Source of the DNA: Bufo bufo
Taxonomy: Eukaryota; Chordata; Amphibia; Anura; Bufonidae
Length of the DNA: 64,000 nt
Assembly (NCBI RefSeq): GCF_905171765.1
Contig: NC_053392.1
Coordinates: forward strand, 38,763,114 to 38,827,113
Direction: 5' to 3'
The number at the start of each line of letters is the position of its first letter. Position 1 is the first letter of the stretch. The notes under the pieces are model-generated. The model saw only the letters and a program-made list of their open reading frames with translations, had not been told where the DNA came from and did not search any database. Position numbers and translations under genes: made by a program. Below are positions 43,100 to 54,621 of this stretch, piece after piece.

Positions 43100-43895
43100 C
43101 ACCACCACAAATGTTTTTATTTTAATAGATATAAGTTTGGGATTTTGTTATTATTTTATCTGCATATAAATAAAAGTAAAATTTTAGAGGTTTATGCTCA
43201 CCAGTTGAAATTATTTGTTCCAATAGTGTTTTTCACTCTGTGTAGCTGCGGTAACGCAGCAAAACCGCAAACCAATGCGGCATTACCTAACTGCACTATA
43301 TAGAAAGTATATTATTGGTATATAGCACCCCTGCTTCAATCAGTTTTTTTGGGGGGCAACTGGTATATCACACCAGTAGAAATTATTTGTTCCAATAGCG
43401 TTTGTCCCTCTGTGTAGCTGCGGTATTGCAGCAGAACCGCACACAACTGCTGCACAATACAAATGCACTATAATATACTTTCTATGTTATAAAGTATATT
43501 ATAAGTATATCACACCCCTCAGTATATCACACCTATCGATAGCACACCTATACCAGTCCTTAAAAGGACTTTTGTGGCCCTATTAGCTAGCGTTTGGTGT
43601 CCCTAACAGCCTGTCCCTGCTCCACACAGCAACCTCTCCCTACACTGGCAAAACACTGAATATAAAATGGCGGCCAGATCGGGTTTATTTATAAGGTAGG
43701 GGGTATGTCCTTGTGCTGAAACGTCTCAATTGGCTGTCCTGTCCAACCTGATGGATGTGTCATGGGTCAAAGTTCTTCACAATGTGAAAGAATATTGCAT
43801 CCGCAGACATCGCCATATGTTCGCCCGTTCGGAGAACCGTGAACGAGCAAAGTTCGCCGCAAAACGACAACCGGGTGAACCGCAAGTCCATCTCT
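43100..43895. mobile_element. hAT-like non-autonomous fragment
   Basis: Two direct ~180-bp repeats (GAAATTATTTGTTCCAATAG near 43207 and 43379) are followed by a GC-rich promoter-like block and a terminus CATCTCTAG at 43889-43897 with Arg-codon-like GTTCGCC motifs. Only one end is recognised. Confidence 0.4.
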
Positions 43896-43899
43896 AGTT

Positions 43900-44860
43900 A
43901 CTTTGTACTACAGCTTTTTTGGGGGTGTATTAGTGGAAAAAACAAGTATGTTTTATTTGCCGCTGGTTGACATCATCATTTGACCCTTATTCTGATCAGT
44001 CAGAAGGAAGGAAAAATGAGACGCACAACGGATCCTGTCTGTGTAGCAGCTGTAAGGCCTGTATGGTCCCATCAGAATTGGCTTGTGATTTGGTAGCCAA
44101 AAGCAGGAGTGGGTACAAAACACAGAAGACTTGCAAATATTCCATTCACGTGTCATCTCTGTTTTCGATCCCCTCCTGTTTTTTTGGGCATTAGCAATAC
44201 TGATGGATTACTGAACAAATGCTGACCGAGTGAAGGCGGATGCTCCACAGACAGGATCCGTTTTTTGGGGATTATTGTTGTGATGAATCAGAGGAAAAGC
44301 AAAATAATCAGTGACATCAACACAAACTTACTGCTGACACCCTCTCGACTATGTCAGGGGCTCTACTTGTATAAGTGTTTAATAGAACAGGTTCTGTAGA
44401 CTTCTATGTGGAATCAGCTGACGACGGTGTAAAAGGAGTGCGATTCTTCTTGGCGCTAACATCGACCTGTAAGGCTGAGTTCACACTTGAGTTTTTTGGT
44501 CAGTTTTGGCCCCGTGACTGCCCAAATAAGTGAAGTGTGCAGTGATTCTAAGTGTGACGCCTGTCATCTGCATGTCATACTGACTCACAGTATTATTTCT
44601 CTACCACAGCAGACTCCCTATGCGTGTTACTGCAAGACACAGTGTTCTACACCACTATACCGGCTCTCTGCAGCCAGGAAATAGACGTTTTTTTACGTGA
44701 TTTGCCACAGATAAATTCGGATCAAATTGAATTTTTGGGGAAAAATCTGCGAACCAACCGAATCGAATTTTTGAGAAATGCTCAAATTTCTATTTCCAAT
44801 AAACAATGTATTGTAATGCATTGTAGAGGGATTCAGACCACCAAAAGTTGAAGTTTGATA
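43900..44860. mobile_element. decayed relative of the hAT at 21370-23496
   Basis: Shares blocks in inverse order with that element: AAGTGTTTAATAGAACAGGT, TCTATGTGGAATCAGCTGAC and CCCAAATAAGTGAAGTGTGC. Ends are not preserved. No coding capacity. Confidence 0.6.
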
Positions 44861-45477
44861 GTAGGACAAAAAAAAATGTAAAAAAAAGTGTTTTACATAC
44901 CGTAATTAAAAAATAAAAGTTTCAAGAAAAAAGCCCCTTTCCCATCATATAACATTGTCAAAAATAGAAAAAAAAAGAACAGACATACAGTTCTACTGTA
45001 GGTATTTCTGCACCCATAACGACCAACTCTCTAAAAATCTTCTTTGTGTGACTGTGTAACAACATATGGATGTGGGCAGCACATAGTGTGCTGTCAGCAT
45101 TTTTTGCAGACCCATTGAAATATGGATCGGATGTGGACCAAATATACAGTCGTATGAATGAAGCCTTAACTAAAGAACCTTCTTTGTGCCCAATATCCAG
45201 GGTCGTCTTTAATATTGATTGGACCCTGGGCAAAAATTTACTTGGGCCCCCTGGATCCTGCCTTCCCACACCTTAGCAGGCAATCACGGCCTCCACCACA
45301 ACACACACACAAAAATTCCACACATCTGGTAGAGTCCAGTGAATGACTGTAAATACTTCCAGTTCTGAAGACTCCAGCGGCTCAGGATCAGTGCTCTGGG
45401 CAGCTGGGCTCAGGCTGGAGGTGGGCACCGCTCTGCAGGAAGGAGACCGGGGCTCGGCTCACCCTAGTGTTACAGTG

Positions 45478-46135
45478 CACCCCAGCACCCCACAGTATGC
45501 AGTATAGCACCCTATAGTATACAGCAACCCACAGTATGCAGTATAGCACCCTATAGTATACAGCACCCCACAGTATGCAGTATAGCACCCTATAGTATAC
45601 AGCAACCCACAGTATGCAGTATAGCACCCTATAGTATACAGCACCACACAGTATGCAGTATAGCACCCTATAGTATACAGCACCCCGCAGTATAGCACCC
45701 TATAGTATACAGCACCACACAGTATGCAGTATAGCACCCTATAGTATACAGCAACCCACAGTATGCAGTATAGCACCCTATAGTATACAGCACCACACAG
45801 TATGCAGTATAGCACCCTATAGTATACAGCAACCCACAGTATGCAGTATAGCACCCTATAGTATACAGCACCCCACAGTATGCAGTATAGCACCCTATAG
45901 TATACAGCAACCCACAGTATGCAGTATAGCACCCTATAGTATACAGCACCACACAGTATGCAGTATAGCACCCTATAGTATACAGCAACCCACAGTATGC
46001 AGTATAGCACCCTATAGTATACAGCACCCCACAGTATGCAGTATAGCACCCTATAGTATACAGCACCCCACAGTATGCAGTATAGCACCCTATAGTATAC
46101 AGCACCACACAGTATGCAGTATAGCACCCCAAACT
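45478..46135. repeat. 39-bp minisatellite, about 17 copies
   Basis: Exact 39-bp period (CAGTATGCAG at 45493, 45532 and so on), unit CAGTATGCAGTATAGCACCC plus a CTATAGTATACAGCA block. Because 39 is divisible by 3 the array is open in several frames (Tyr-Cys-Ile-Leu repeats); these are artefacts. A looser version with GTATACAGCCCCCCACA continues from 46408 to about 46945. Confidence 0.95.
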
Positions 46136-46186
46136 ATACAGTACCCCACAGTATATAGTAAAGCAGTATAGCAGCCCACAGTATAC

Positions 46187-46407
46187 TTGTGTCTCTCTAC
46201 TTAAGATTTCATTACCACGCGGCACAGTGTCTGATGAAGGCTAATGTAGCCGAAAACTCGTTAACACGTTGTTGCCGCATTTCACTGTATCACAAAATAA
46301 AACGCAATTTAAGGAATCTTCGCATTACTGTGATTTCTATTATAATACGACTGTGGTGGGAACCCTATACACAGCAGATACCCGGTGTGAACAAATTTGT
46401 TACATAT
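46187..46407 (+). mobile_element. short PLE-derived insertion in the minisatellite
   Basis: A 221-bp non-repeat segment interrupts the array, bounded by AGCCCACAGTATAC (46173-46186) and AGCCCACAATATAC (46408-46421), a probable duplication with one mismatch, though the array itself could give this match. It contains the best hammerhead-like motif of the window, followed by AATAAA (about 46296). Size and order match 8333-8558. Confidence 0.75.
46227..46267 (+). ncRNA. hammerhead-ribozyme-like motif (best preserved)
   Basis: Stem I GTGT (46227-46230) pairs with ACAC (46264-46267). Core CTGATGA is at 46231-46237. Stem II GGCTA-atg-TAGCC is at 46239-46251, GAAA at 46252-46255, stem III AAC-tc-GTT, and A at 46263 is the cleavage-site nucleotide. 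All conserved hammerhead core bases are present, with one extra A (46238) before stem II. Self-cleavage would be expected during transcription if the extra A is tolerated. Confidence 0.75.
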
Positions 46408-47288
46408 AGCCCACAATATACAGCACCCCACAGTATACAATACCTCACAGTATACAGTAGAGCAGTATAGCACCTCACCGTATACAGCACCCCAAACTAT
46501 ACACGATACAGCACCCCACACTATACAGCCCCCCACACTATACAGTACAGCAGTATAGCACTCCACAATATACAGCACCCACAGTATACAGCCCCCCACA
46601 GTATACAGTACAGCAGTATAGCACTCCACAATATACGGCACCCACAGTATACAGTATACAGCCCCCCACACTATACAGTACAACAGTATAGCACTCCACA
46701 ATATACAGCACCCACAGTATACACTATACAGCCCCCCAAAGTATACAGCCCCCCACAGTATACAGCCCCCCACAGTATACAGTACAGCAGTATAGCACTC
46801 CACAATATACAGCACCCACAGTATACAGTATACAGCCCCCCACAGTATACAGGCCCCCACAGTATACAGCCCCCCACAGTATACAGGCCCCCACACTATA
46901 CAGCACCCCACTATACAGCACCCCACTATACAGTAGTTTACAGTATATTAGCATAGCAGCCCCTGTCACCTTTTTCTGATGTAATCTTCACAAAAAAAGC
47001 TCCACAGTTAAGGAAAACTTCTCCTTCAACACTCCTGGTAGAAAGGACCTTGATGACCTCATAGCCATGTGACCAGTAATATTGCTAGGTTACTGGTCAC
47101 ATGGTGATGATGTCATCTAAGGTCCTAGAGAATCACAGCTCTCACAGTACGCTGCCTGGAGTGCCGGCACGCATGGCATGGCAGCACCCTCTGCGCAGCT
47201 GACATCCTGACACCAGGGGCAGTGGATAGCAGGGCTCAAGAGGCAGCTGCCACTTTTGCCCCTTGTTAAAGACGGCCCTGCCAATATC

Positions 47289-47752
47289 TTAAAGGGGTTG
47301 GCTAAGTTATTTTTATTGATGAGCTATTCTCAGGATAGGTCATTAATATCAGATCAGTGGGACTCCGACACTGGGCACCTCCGCCGATCACCTGGTTGAA
47401 GAGAAGGAGCGTGCCGTGCCAGCACAACTTTCTCTTTATTGCAACTGCAGCGGTGAGCAATTGTAATTACACATAAGCTGTCCTCTTCACGGCTCGTTCT
47501 TATACACTTGAATAGGAATGAGCAATCTCATTGAAGTGAATGGGACGGCTTCTTGTAATTGCTCACCTCTGCGGTTGTGATGACGAGCAGGCAAACAATG
47601 AAGGGAAGGCTGTGCTGGCATGGCACACGGCCTTCTCTTCAACCAGCTGATCGTGGGTGAGGGGGGGCAGATGCCGGACCCCTGCCGATCTGATATTGAT
47701 TACCTATTCTGAGGATAGGTTATCAATAAAAATAACTTTGACAACCTCTTTA
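47289..47752. mobile_element. palindromic MITE
   Basis: Ends AAAGGGGTTGGCTAAGTTAT and (complement) AAAGAGGTTGTCAAAGTTAT are inverted, each followed by a CTCAGGATAGG block. The centre is also imperfectly palindromic (GGTGAGCAATTGTAATTAC). A diverged relative is at 53445-53805. Confidence 0.8.
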
Positions 47753-47798
47753 ATCATGGAGGAAATTCTGATGGAATATGTAATTCAGTATACAATTA

Positions 47799-48478
47799 CC
47801 TTATTTTTTTCCCTATAAGATGCAGTTTCCCCAAACCCCAAAAGTGGGGAGACAATGTCAGTGTGTCTTACAGGGCAAATACTAATGGGCACTTCCGTTA
47901 TGGAAGCGGTCATTATTAGTATAGGAGGACCAGGGAGCGGTGAATAAAGCGGTCCCTGTGCGCGCTCTGTAATTACTGCTTCCTGTTCTTCTCCTGCAGG
48001 TCTCATCATGCTGGACTGTGACCTGTGCACAGTGTGAGGACGTTGGCACACTCTGTGACTTCACCCTGCGTGATGTCAAGTCACAGCACAGCGCAGCAGG
48101 AAGACCAGGAAGAATGCTGGAACTCAGGAGTGACTGCAGCGTACGGAGCAGGAGAGGTAATTCTATTATTTTTTTTTGTCTGCTCTGAGGTCTGATTAAC
48201 ATGGGGGTCTGATCTGAATTCTAAATGGGGGGTCTTATTCACATTAGGTGTCTGATCTGAGGTCTGATCTAAGGTCCGATTGGGGGTCTTATAAACATTG
48301 GGGGTCTGATCTGAGGTCTAATTGGGGGTCTTATTAACACTGGTTTCATTAACATTTTGGGTTTCATAGGGGCGCTAAGCTGCAGTCTGATGTCTAAGGG
48401 AAAAAAAATCTTATTTTCCTACTCTAAAACGTAGGTGCATCTAAAGGGCAGGTGCATGTTATAGGGCAAACAATACGG
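47799..48478. mobile_element. TA-flanked TIR transposon (mariner-type MITE)
   Basis: Ends CCTTATTTTTTTCCCTATAA and (complement) CCGTATTGTTTGCCCTATAA flanked by TA at 47797-47798 and 48479-48480. Ends reading CCGTATT..GCCCTATAA with TA targets are of Tc1/mariner type. A GGGGGTCTTATTAACATTGG-like degenerate repeat lies at 48180-48360. Confidence 0.75.
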
Positions 48479-48779
48479 TAATCATCAATGAAACCCAGCA
48501 CACTTCTTTATTTACAGTTTAAATCGAGCTAAAAACTCCACTGCAAAAAAACTAATTTAAATGCATTTATTGAGCATGTACATCAAACCTACGAATATGA
48601 AACTTTTGTTGACTTCACATTAAAGGTACAGAATCACATCAAGAACACTACCTTCTAACCTTAGCATCTCTACAAGAAGCAATTAAATTGGAGAAATGGC
48701 TCCTAGAAAGAGGTCATCCATTTCATGTTGACTTCATTCTAGTGGATGTTGAGAACTTGCAAAGAACTTATGATCTCCA

Positions 48780-49026
48780 TAGGGCTCATGCACACGACCG
48801 TATCCCCTCTGAGACATCCGGTCTGTGAGCGGGCCATATGTCCCATGCGCACGGGAGATCTTATAAGTGCGGGACAATAGTCCCGCGGGCGGCCCGACGT
48901 GCACAGCATCATTGTAAACTATGATGCTGTGCACTCCCATGCGCACAATGTATGCCGCTCCGGGACATATGGCCCGCTCACAGACTGTATGTCTCGGAGG
49001 GCATACCGTCATGTGCATGAGCCCTT
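48780..49026. mobile_element. palindromic MITE
   Basis: GGGCTCATGCACACGACCGT and its near-complement at the right end (CATGTGCATGAGCCCTTAG) form ~60-bp inverted repeats, with inner arms GCGGGCCATATG and CATATGGCCCGC. No coding capacity. Confidence 0.85.
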
Positions 49027-49221
49027 AGTCCTATTAGTCCTACAATTTTAATAAACAAAACAATTGTACTGCAGTTATAAAAATGGAATGAGGCACCAAA
49101 ATCTCCTGTCTGTGGTGGTTACCAGTAGGAAGCATCAAGCAGCATCTGAGGCTTTATCTTTGTTATGAGACCCATCCATCCGCTATATATTTCATTGGTG
49201 GTCAATACAGAAAAATAAGTA

Positions 49222-50173
49222 TATTGGGGAAGATGTATCAAACTGGTGTAAAGTAAAACTGGCTAAGGGCCCTTTCACACTTGCGTTGTCCGGATCCGGC
49301 GTGTACTCCATTTGCCGGAATTACACGCCGGATCCGGAAAAACGCAAGTGAACTGAAAGCATTTGAAGACGGATCCGTCTTCAAAATGCGTTCAGTGTTA
49401 CTATGGCAGCCAGGACGCTATTAAAGTCCTGGTTGCCATAGTAGTAGTGGGGAGCGGGGGAGCAGTATACTTACAGTCCGTGCGGCTCCTGGGGCGCTCC
49501 AGAATGACGTCAGGGCGCCCCATGCGCATGGATGACGTGATCCATGCGACACGTCATCCATGAGCGTGGGGCGCCCTGACGTCACTCTGGAGCGCCCGGG
49601 GAGCCGCACGGACGGTAAGTATGCTGCTCCCCCGCTCCCCACTACACTTTACCATGGCTGCCAGGACTTTAGCGTCCCGGCAGCCATGGTAACCACTCTG
49701 AAAAAGCTAAACGTCGGATCCGGTAATGCGCCGAAACAACGTTTAGCTTAAGGCCGGATCCGGATTAATGCCTTTCAATGGGCATTAATTCCGGATCCGG
49801 CCTTGTGGCAAGTGTTCAGGATTTTTGGCCGAAGCAAAAAGCGCAGCATGCTGCGGTATTTTCTCCAGCCAAAAAACGTTCCGTTCCGGAACTGAAGGCA
49901 TCCTGATGCATCCTGAACGGATTTCTCTCCATTCAGAATGCATGGGGATAATCCTGATCAGGATTCTTCCGGCATAGAGCCCCGACGACGGAACTCTATG
50001 CCGGAAGAAAAGAACGCAAGTGTGAAAGAGCCCTTAGTTGCCCATAGGAACCAATCAGATTCCACCTTTCATTTTCCAAAGGAGCTGTGAAAAATGAAAG
50101 GTGGAATCTGATTGGCTGCTATGGGCAACTAAGCCAGATCTTACTTATGCCATTTTGATAAATATCCCCCATA
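49222..50173. mobile_element. palindromic MITE carrying a nested MITE
   Basis: Outer element: GGGGAAGATGTATCAAACTG at the left and its counterpart ..TTTGATAAATATCCCCC at the right. Inside is a near-perfect hairpin of GTTGCCCATAGGAACCAATC (50036 on) with GATTGGCTGCTATGGGCAAC (to about 50131). The left arm was split by the inner MITE at 49264-50035. Confidence 0.8.
49264..50035. mobile_element. nested MITE with AAGGGCCCTTTCACAC-type ends
   Basis: TIR TAAGGGCCCTTTCACACTTG and its complement at the right end (CAAGTGTGAAAGAGCCCTTA). The interior has more inverted repeats, e.g. GACGTCA..GGGGCGCCC at 49490-49590. No transposase. 58731-59814 has similar ends. Confidence 0.8.
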
Positions 50174-50997
50174 GTTCTTCAATCTAAAACCTATATAACT
50201 TGTTCTATGGTTATAGAGTATATCATACTTTGGGACACTATGATACATTGTTTTTGTTCCTGTTTTGTCTTACAAGGAAAGGTCTATAGAGTTGGATTTC
50301 TTGGTTTCCTCAAGCAAATTATTCCATGTTGGAGGATCCTGGAGATCTCATTTTTTAACCTAGTCGTTGTTCTAATCAGGTAAAATGGAATGTAGAACAG
50401 GAAAACAATTCCAAATGAGGTAAGTCAGAGTTATGCCAAACGTGCTGTCAGTGTACAGCAGAGTTATGCTAAGGACAACCTAAAAAGAATAACAAAAAAT
50501 AAATAAAAATGTGGCTTTTATAGCTGAGTAAAAAGGCTGAAGATAAAGGGTTATGTTATTACTACTTCTCATTCTCTTCACATGAAGATATAGAGAAAGG
50601 ACTAAGAGTAGGGATGACATTAGCTGGATCACAAATGGAACCATGTTGGAAGAGGTAAAAAAAATATATATATATTTCGAGACCATGTTGATCTTGTCCA
50701 TCATATGGTTATAGGTGATGTTGTGTGGAAAGGTCATTTGCTTAAAACCCAAAAACCCTGCTGTGCAGCAGGTGGACACTATTATCCAGCCAATTATCAA
50801 ATGGACAAGCCAACGAGACACCATTCCTTTCAAATGTATGAAGATAGCATTCTTGAAATTGGAAATCTTCAAGCATAGCACAGCAGACAACAAGGCTGAC
50901 AATCAGACATCACTGCAATTGCTTGATAGCTCCAGAAAATCAAAGAATATATTTATTGCATACAAAAGATTATTCTGAAGGAAAAACATTAATTATA

Positions 50998-52213
50998 CAC
51001 TCACCTAAAGAATTATTAGGAACACCATACTAATACGGTGTTGGACCCCCTTTTGCCTTCAGAACTGCCTTAATTCTACGTGGCATTGATTCAACAAGGT
51101 GCTGATAGCATTCTTTAGAAATGTTGGCTCATATTGATAGGATAGCATCTTGCAGTTGATGGAGATTTGAGGGATGCACATCCAGGGCACGAAGCTCCTG
51201 TTCCACCACATCCCAAAGATGCTCTATTGGGTTGAGATCTGGTGACTGTGGGGGCCATTTTAGTACAGTGAACTCATTGTCATGTTCAAGAAACCAATTT
51301 GAAATGATTCGAGCTTTGTGACATGGTGCATTATCCTGCTGGAAGCAGCCATCAGAGGATGGGTACATGGTGGTCATGAAGGGATGGACATGGTCAGAAA
51401 CAATGCTCAGGTAGCCCGTGGCATTTAAACGATGCCCAATTGGCACTAAGGGGCCTAAAGTGTGCCCAGAAAACATCCCCCACACCATTACACCACCACC
51501 ACCAGCCTGCACAGTGGTAACAAGGCATGATGGATACATGTTCTCATTCTGTTTACGCCAAATTCGGACTCTACCATTTGAATGTCTCAACAGAAATCGA
51601 GACTCATCAGACCAGGCTACATTTTTCCAGTCTTCAACAGTCCAATTTTGGTGAGCTCGTGCAAATTGTAGCCTCTTTTTCCTATTTGTAGTGGAGATGA
51701 GTGGTACCCGGTGGGGTCTTCTGCTGTTGTAGCCTATCCGCCTCAAGGTTGTGCGTGTTGTGGCTTCACAAATGCTTTGCTGCATACCTCGGTTGTAATG
51801 AGTGGTTATTTCAGTCAACGTTGCTTTTCTATCAGCTTGAATCAATCGGCCCATTCTCCTCTGACCTCTAGCATCCACAAGGCATTTTTGCCCACAGGAC
51901 TGCCGCATACTGGATGTTTTTCCCTTTTCACACCATTCTTTGTAAACCCTAGAAATGGTTGTGCGTGAAAATCCCAGTAACTGAGCAGATTGTGAAATAC
52001 TTAGACCGGCCCGTCTGGCACCAACAACCATGCCACGCTCAAAATTGCTTAAATCACCTTTCTTTCCCATTCTGACATTCAGTTTGGAGTTCAGGAGATT
52101 GTCTTGACCAGGACCACACCCCTAAATGCATTGAAGCAACTGCCATGTGATTGGTTGACTAGATAATTGCATTAATGAAAAATAGGTGTTCCTAATAATT
52201 CTTTAGGTGAGTG
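50998..52213 (-). mobile_element. Tc1-like transposon with TA duplication
   Basis: 1216 bp with perfect 29-bp terminal inverted repeats starting CACTCACCTAAAGAATTATT at each end, flanked by TA (50996-50997, 52214-52215). It carries a nearly intact transposase (next entry). Perfect TIRs suggest a recent insertion. Confidence 0.95.
51030..52070 (-). pseudogene. Tc1-like transposase with one nonsense codon
   Basis: ATG at 52070, MGKKGDLSNFERGMVVGARR. The N-terminal paired-like helix-turn-helix DNA-binding region (SISQSAQLLGFSRTTISRVY) is followed by the DD34E catalytic domain: VAWSDESRF (Asp), FQQDNAPCHKA (Asp), SPDLNPIEHLWD (Glu). The frame stops after 313 residues at TGA (51126-51128), where relatives have Trp (..LSI*ANISKECYQHL); the remaining codons run on to GGPTPY and TAG at 51030-51032. 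The full length would be 346 residues, normal for Tc1. The catalytic domain is complete upstream of the stop. Confidence 0.93.
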
Positions 52214-52426
52214 TATATTCACAAGGCAAACGGCCTGGAAAACCATTCTGGAGATCCCAATGGAAGTGATCAGTTGATGTGGGGGAGTCATTGCTATACC
52301 TTTAAACCAATTCTTGACCTTGACTACTACGATAAATGAATGTATGAGCAATCCGGCTACAAATGCAATCCCTGCTGCAATATCAAGACCCAGAAGGTTT
52401 GATTCTCTATGTATGGTAGTGGCCAT

Positions 52427-53444
52427 GACTTCAGAGATTGATTTTGTCCAAATGACTTTGTTGACAAGCTTCGAGAGCCCATGGTTTAAGTGATTTTGAA
52501 ATCCTGAATGCAAATCAGAATGCAAAAGCTGTGGCATGTAGCTATGAAAATACCAGACGAAAATTTAGATTGTTGTCTTCTTTCCATTGCATCTGATACA
52601 GTAAATATAATCAAGAAATATGCAAAGTAATTTGAATAAAATACATCATGAAGATCACTTTTAACACTTATTTCAACCACAAGACCATACAGTATATGTA
52701 ATAGGATTTGCAGTTCAGTGAGACTATATGAAAGTGGCTTGTGAGCTACAAAGGTTTGGGGCCACGGTTTAAAGTTTAGTTTGCACATCCAGATTTTTTT
52801 ATGCATTCTATTTTTTTTTTTAAGCCAAAGCCAATAATGGATAATAAACTGAGGACAGCAAGACTGAATCCTATACTCTCTTTTGAATTCACTCTAATTG
52901 AAGTATCTGAAGTGGACGTGGATAGAAATTTCAGGAAAAATTTGATTTGCTGCAAAGCCAAACTTCCTCGTCCTTCATTGTAACAAATAGATTTTCTCTG
53001 AAAAAAAAATACTCACCTCATCCATTTACACATGAAGAGCCCGATATGGCCATCTTGATTGAAGATACCGCACAGAATCTTGCATGCAGTGACGTAATAC
53101 GTCATCACGTCACCACGCGAGATTTCGCATTGTGTCTTCAATCATGATGGTCATGGTGCGCTCTTTGTGATCAAATGGATAGGGTGAGTATTTTTTTTTA
53201 AACTGATTAACCACTGAAAGCCCTCATTTTTTATCTCAGATGCCGCGATCAGCGATGAATGAGCCATCTAAGGGGTTCAATGACAGGAGGTGGCACAATC
53301 ACCGTTCCCCGCCATTGCACTCATTACATACAAAGAAATGCGCTTCGTGACGAAATAATTCATCACAAAGCAAATTTCTTTTTGAAATTCGGTAAAGCAG
53401 CCAAACAAATTTTTCTGAACTGCGCTCATCTCGAATGATCTATA
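52427..53444. other. intergenic, no supported gene
   Basis: AT-rich sequence upstream of the TAS2R pseudogene. 53340-53440 has GATGAGCG-like and GAAATTCGG motifs reminiscent of a hAT end but no defined boundary. Confidence 0.4.
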
Positions 53445-53805
53445 TAATGTTGTCGGGGTCTGGCTTCCAGAACACCATCAGCTGTTTGAAGAATCAGTAG
53501 CGCTCGTATGAGTGCTGCTTCCTCTTCACTGTTGAAGTAAATGCCATTTAACTTGTAGCAGCAGTGCGATGAGATTACAATTGCTCGTCCCATTCAAATG
53601 AACAGGATGAGCAATGGTAGTTATACCGCACCACCACTTCAAGCAACACTGTGTGCATTTACACAATGAAGAGGATGCAGCTCTTCGAAGAGCACTGCTT
53701 CTTCGCATGCCAGAAGTCAGACTCCCAACGATCTTATATTGATCACCTATCCTAAGGAAAGTCGATCAATACACTAGCACTTCTCAACCCCTTTAAAGTA
53801 GTTTT
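53445..53805. mobile_element. diverged palindromic MITE
   Basis: Contains GTCGGGGTCTGGCTTCCAGA at the left and AGAAGTCAGACTCCCAACGA with CACCTATCCTAAGG at the right, the same design as 47289-47752. Ends are partly eroded. Confidence 0.6.
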
Positions 53806-54577
53806 TGAGGACTTAAATTTTGATAACCTATACTCTTGATATTCATCCATATCTGAACTAAGTGGAGGAGAGGGGCACACCTACATATGATGATCAAATG
53901 GAACTGCAGCCAATGCGTTTAAACTATTTATTAGTTACAATAAAATAATATAAGGTACCTTAATAGCATAAAATACATTCAATAAAATACAGTTATTACA
54001 TAAATAACTATCTGTATGGACTCTGAAAGCCAGTGAGAGTGTCACTGATAACCAATACAATTGGTAGATTTGATATTGATCAAGTCCAAATGCGCAATGG
54101 TATATGCGCTATGTCTCTACTGATGTCGGGTAATAACTAGCAACTATGGCTAGTATGTTGCAATATGATACAAAGTCTCGTATCTTGCTTGCTGCTTGTT
54201 ACAGCATATCAATTGTTGCGATATAATGGCTTGGTGTGTGTGAACACACTACTCACTGTTTGAAGCGGTATAGTGACTGGTCACTCGTGCTTGGCGTGGC
54301 GTCCCACGTGTTGCAGCACAAGAGGCCTCAATTCCGGTCCGCTCTCGGTATATGTGAGTAGGATACTGTGGCAGGCAAAGAAACTGTCCGTTTTAAACGC
54401 CGGGGTGTAGATGTTTAGACCCACTTGATTATCGGCGTTGCCTTGGTGTCTGTTAGTATAGACACAGGTGGACTTGCATTTCTTCCTGATTAATATGTAG
54501 AAAGCGCTCCAAAAAACTTCAAATGTTGCGCAGGTAATACGCTGCGGTTTCTTGCTTGCTTTACTTGAGACTTGTGC

Positions 54578-54621
54578 ACCAGATGCGTTTCGGAGTTGGC
54601 AGTGACTCCTTCCTCAGTGGT
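54578..54621 (-). ncRNA. hammerhead-ribozyme-like motif, left arm
   Basis: Mirror of 57814-57857: TCCTCAG (54611-54617) is the complement of CTGAGGA. It differs in stem III: GAAACGCATC instead of GAAACGCGTC, which breaks the C-G pair next to the cleavage site. Confidence 0.6.

Larger units (their letters stand above)
45198..47280. mobile_element. non-autonomous hAT element with 8-bp duplication
   Basis: CAGGGTCGTCTTTAAT (45198) and TTAAAGACGGCCCTG (to 47280) are terminal inverted repeats flanked by CCAATATC at 45190-45197 and 47281-47288. The interior holds a 39-bp minisatellite, a short PLE insertion and a looser TATACAG array. No transposase. Confidence 0.95.
50340..52426 (-). pseudogene. 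TAS2R pseudogene interrupted by a Tc1-like transposon
   Basis: N-terminal part from ATG at 52426: HRESNLLGLDIAAGIAFVAG, LLIHSFIVVVKVKNWF, ITSIGISRMVFQAVCLVN, matching TM1-TM2 of the TAS2R at 61283-62233 (LMIHSFIVAVHAMAWLN, ISLVISRVGFQTICVV). After the transposon (50998-52213) it resumes: FFDFLELSSN, stop TGA in place of a conserved Trp (about 50908-50910), LSALLSAVLCLKISNFKNAI, then later TM segments to FCYSF, a stop near 50480, and a decayed TM7 region (LIWNCFPVLHS) to about 50340. At least two stops exist besides the insertion. Not functional. Confidence 0.9.

Noticed and set aside
45388..46926. 222-codon Tyr/Cys-rich repetitive frame resembling a structural protein
   Set aside because: The unit is 39 bp, a multiple of three, so any stop-free phase stays open. 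It lies in a hAT between two insertion-defined boundaries.
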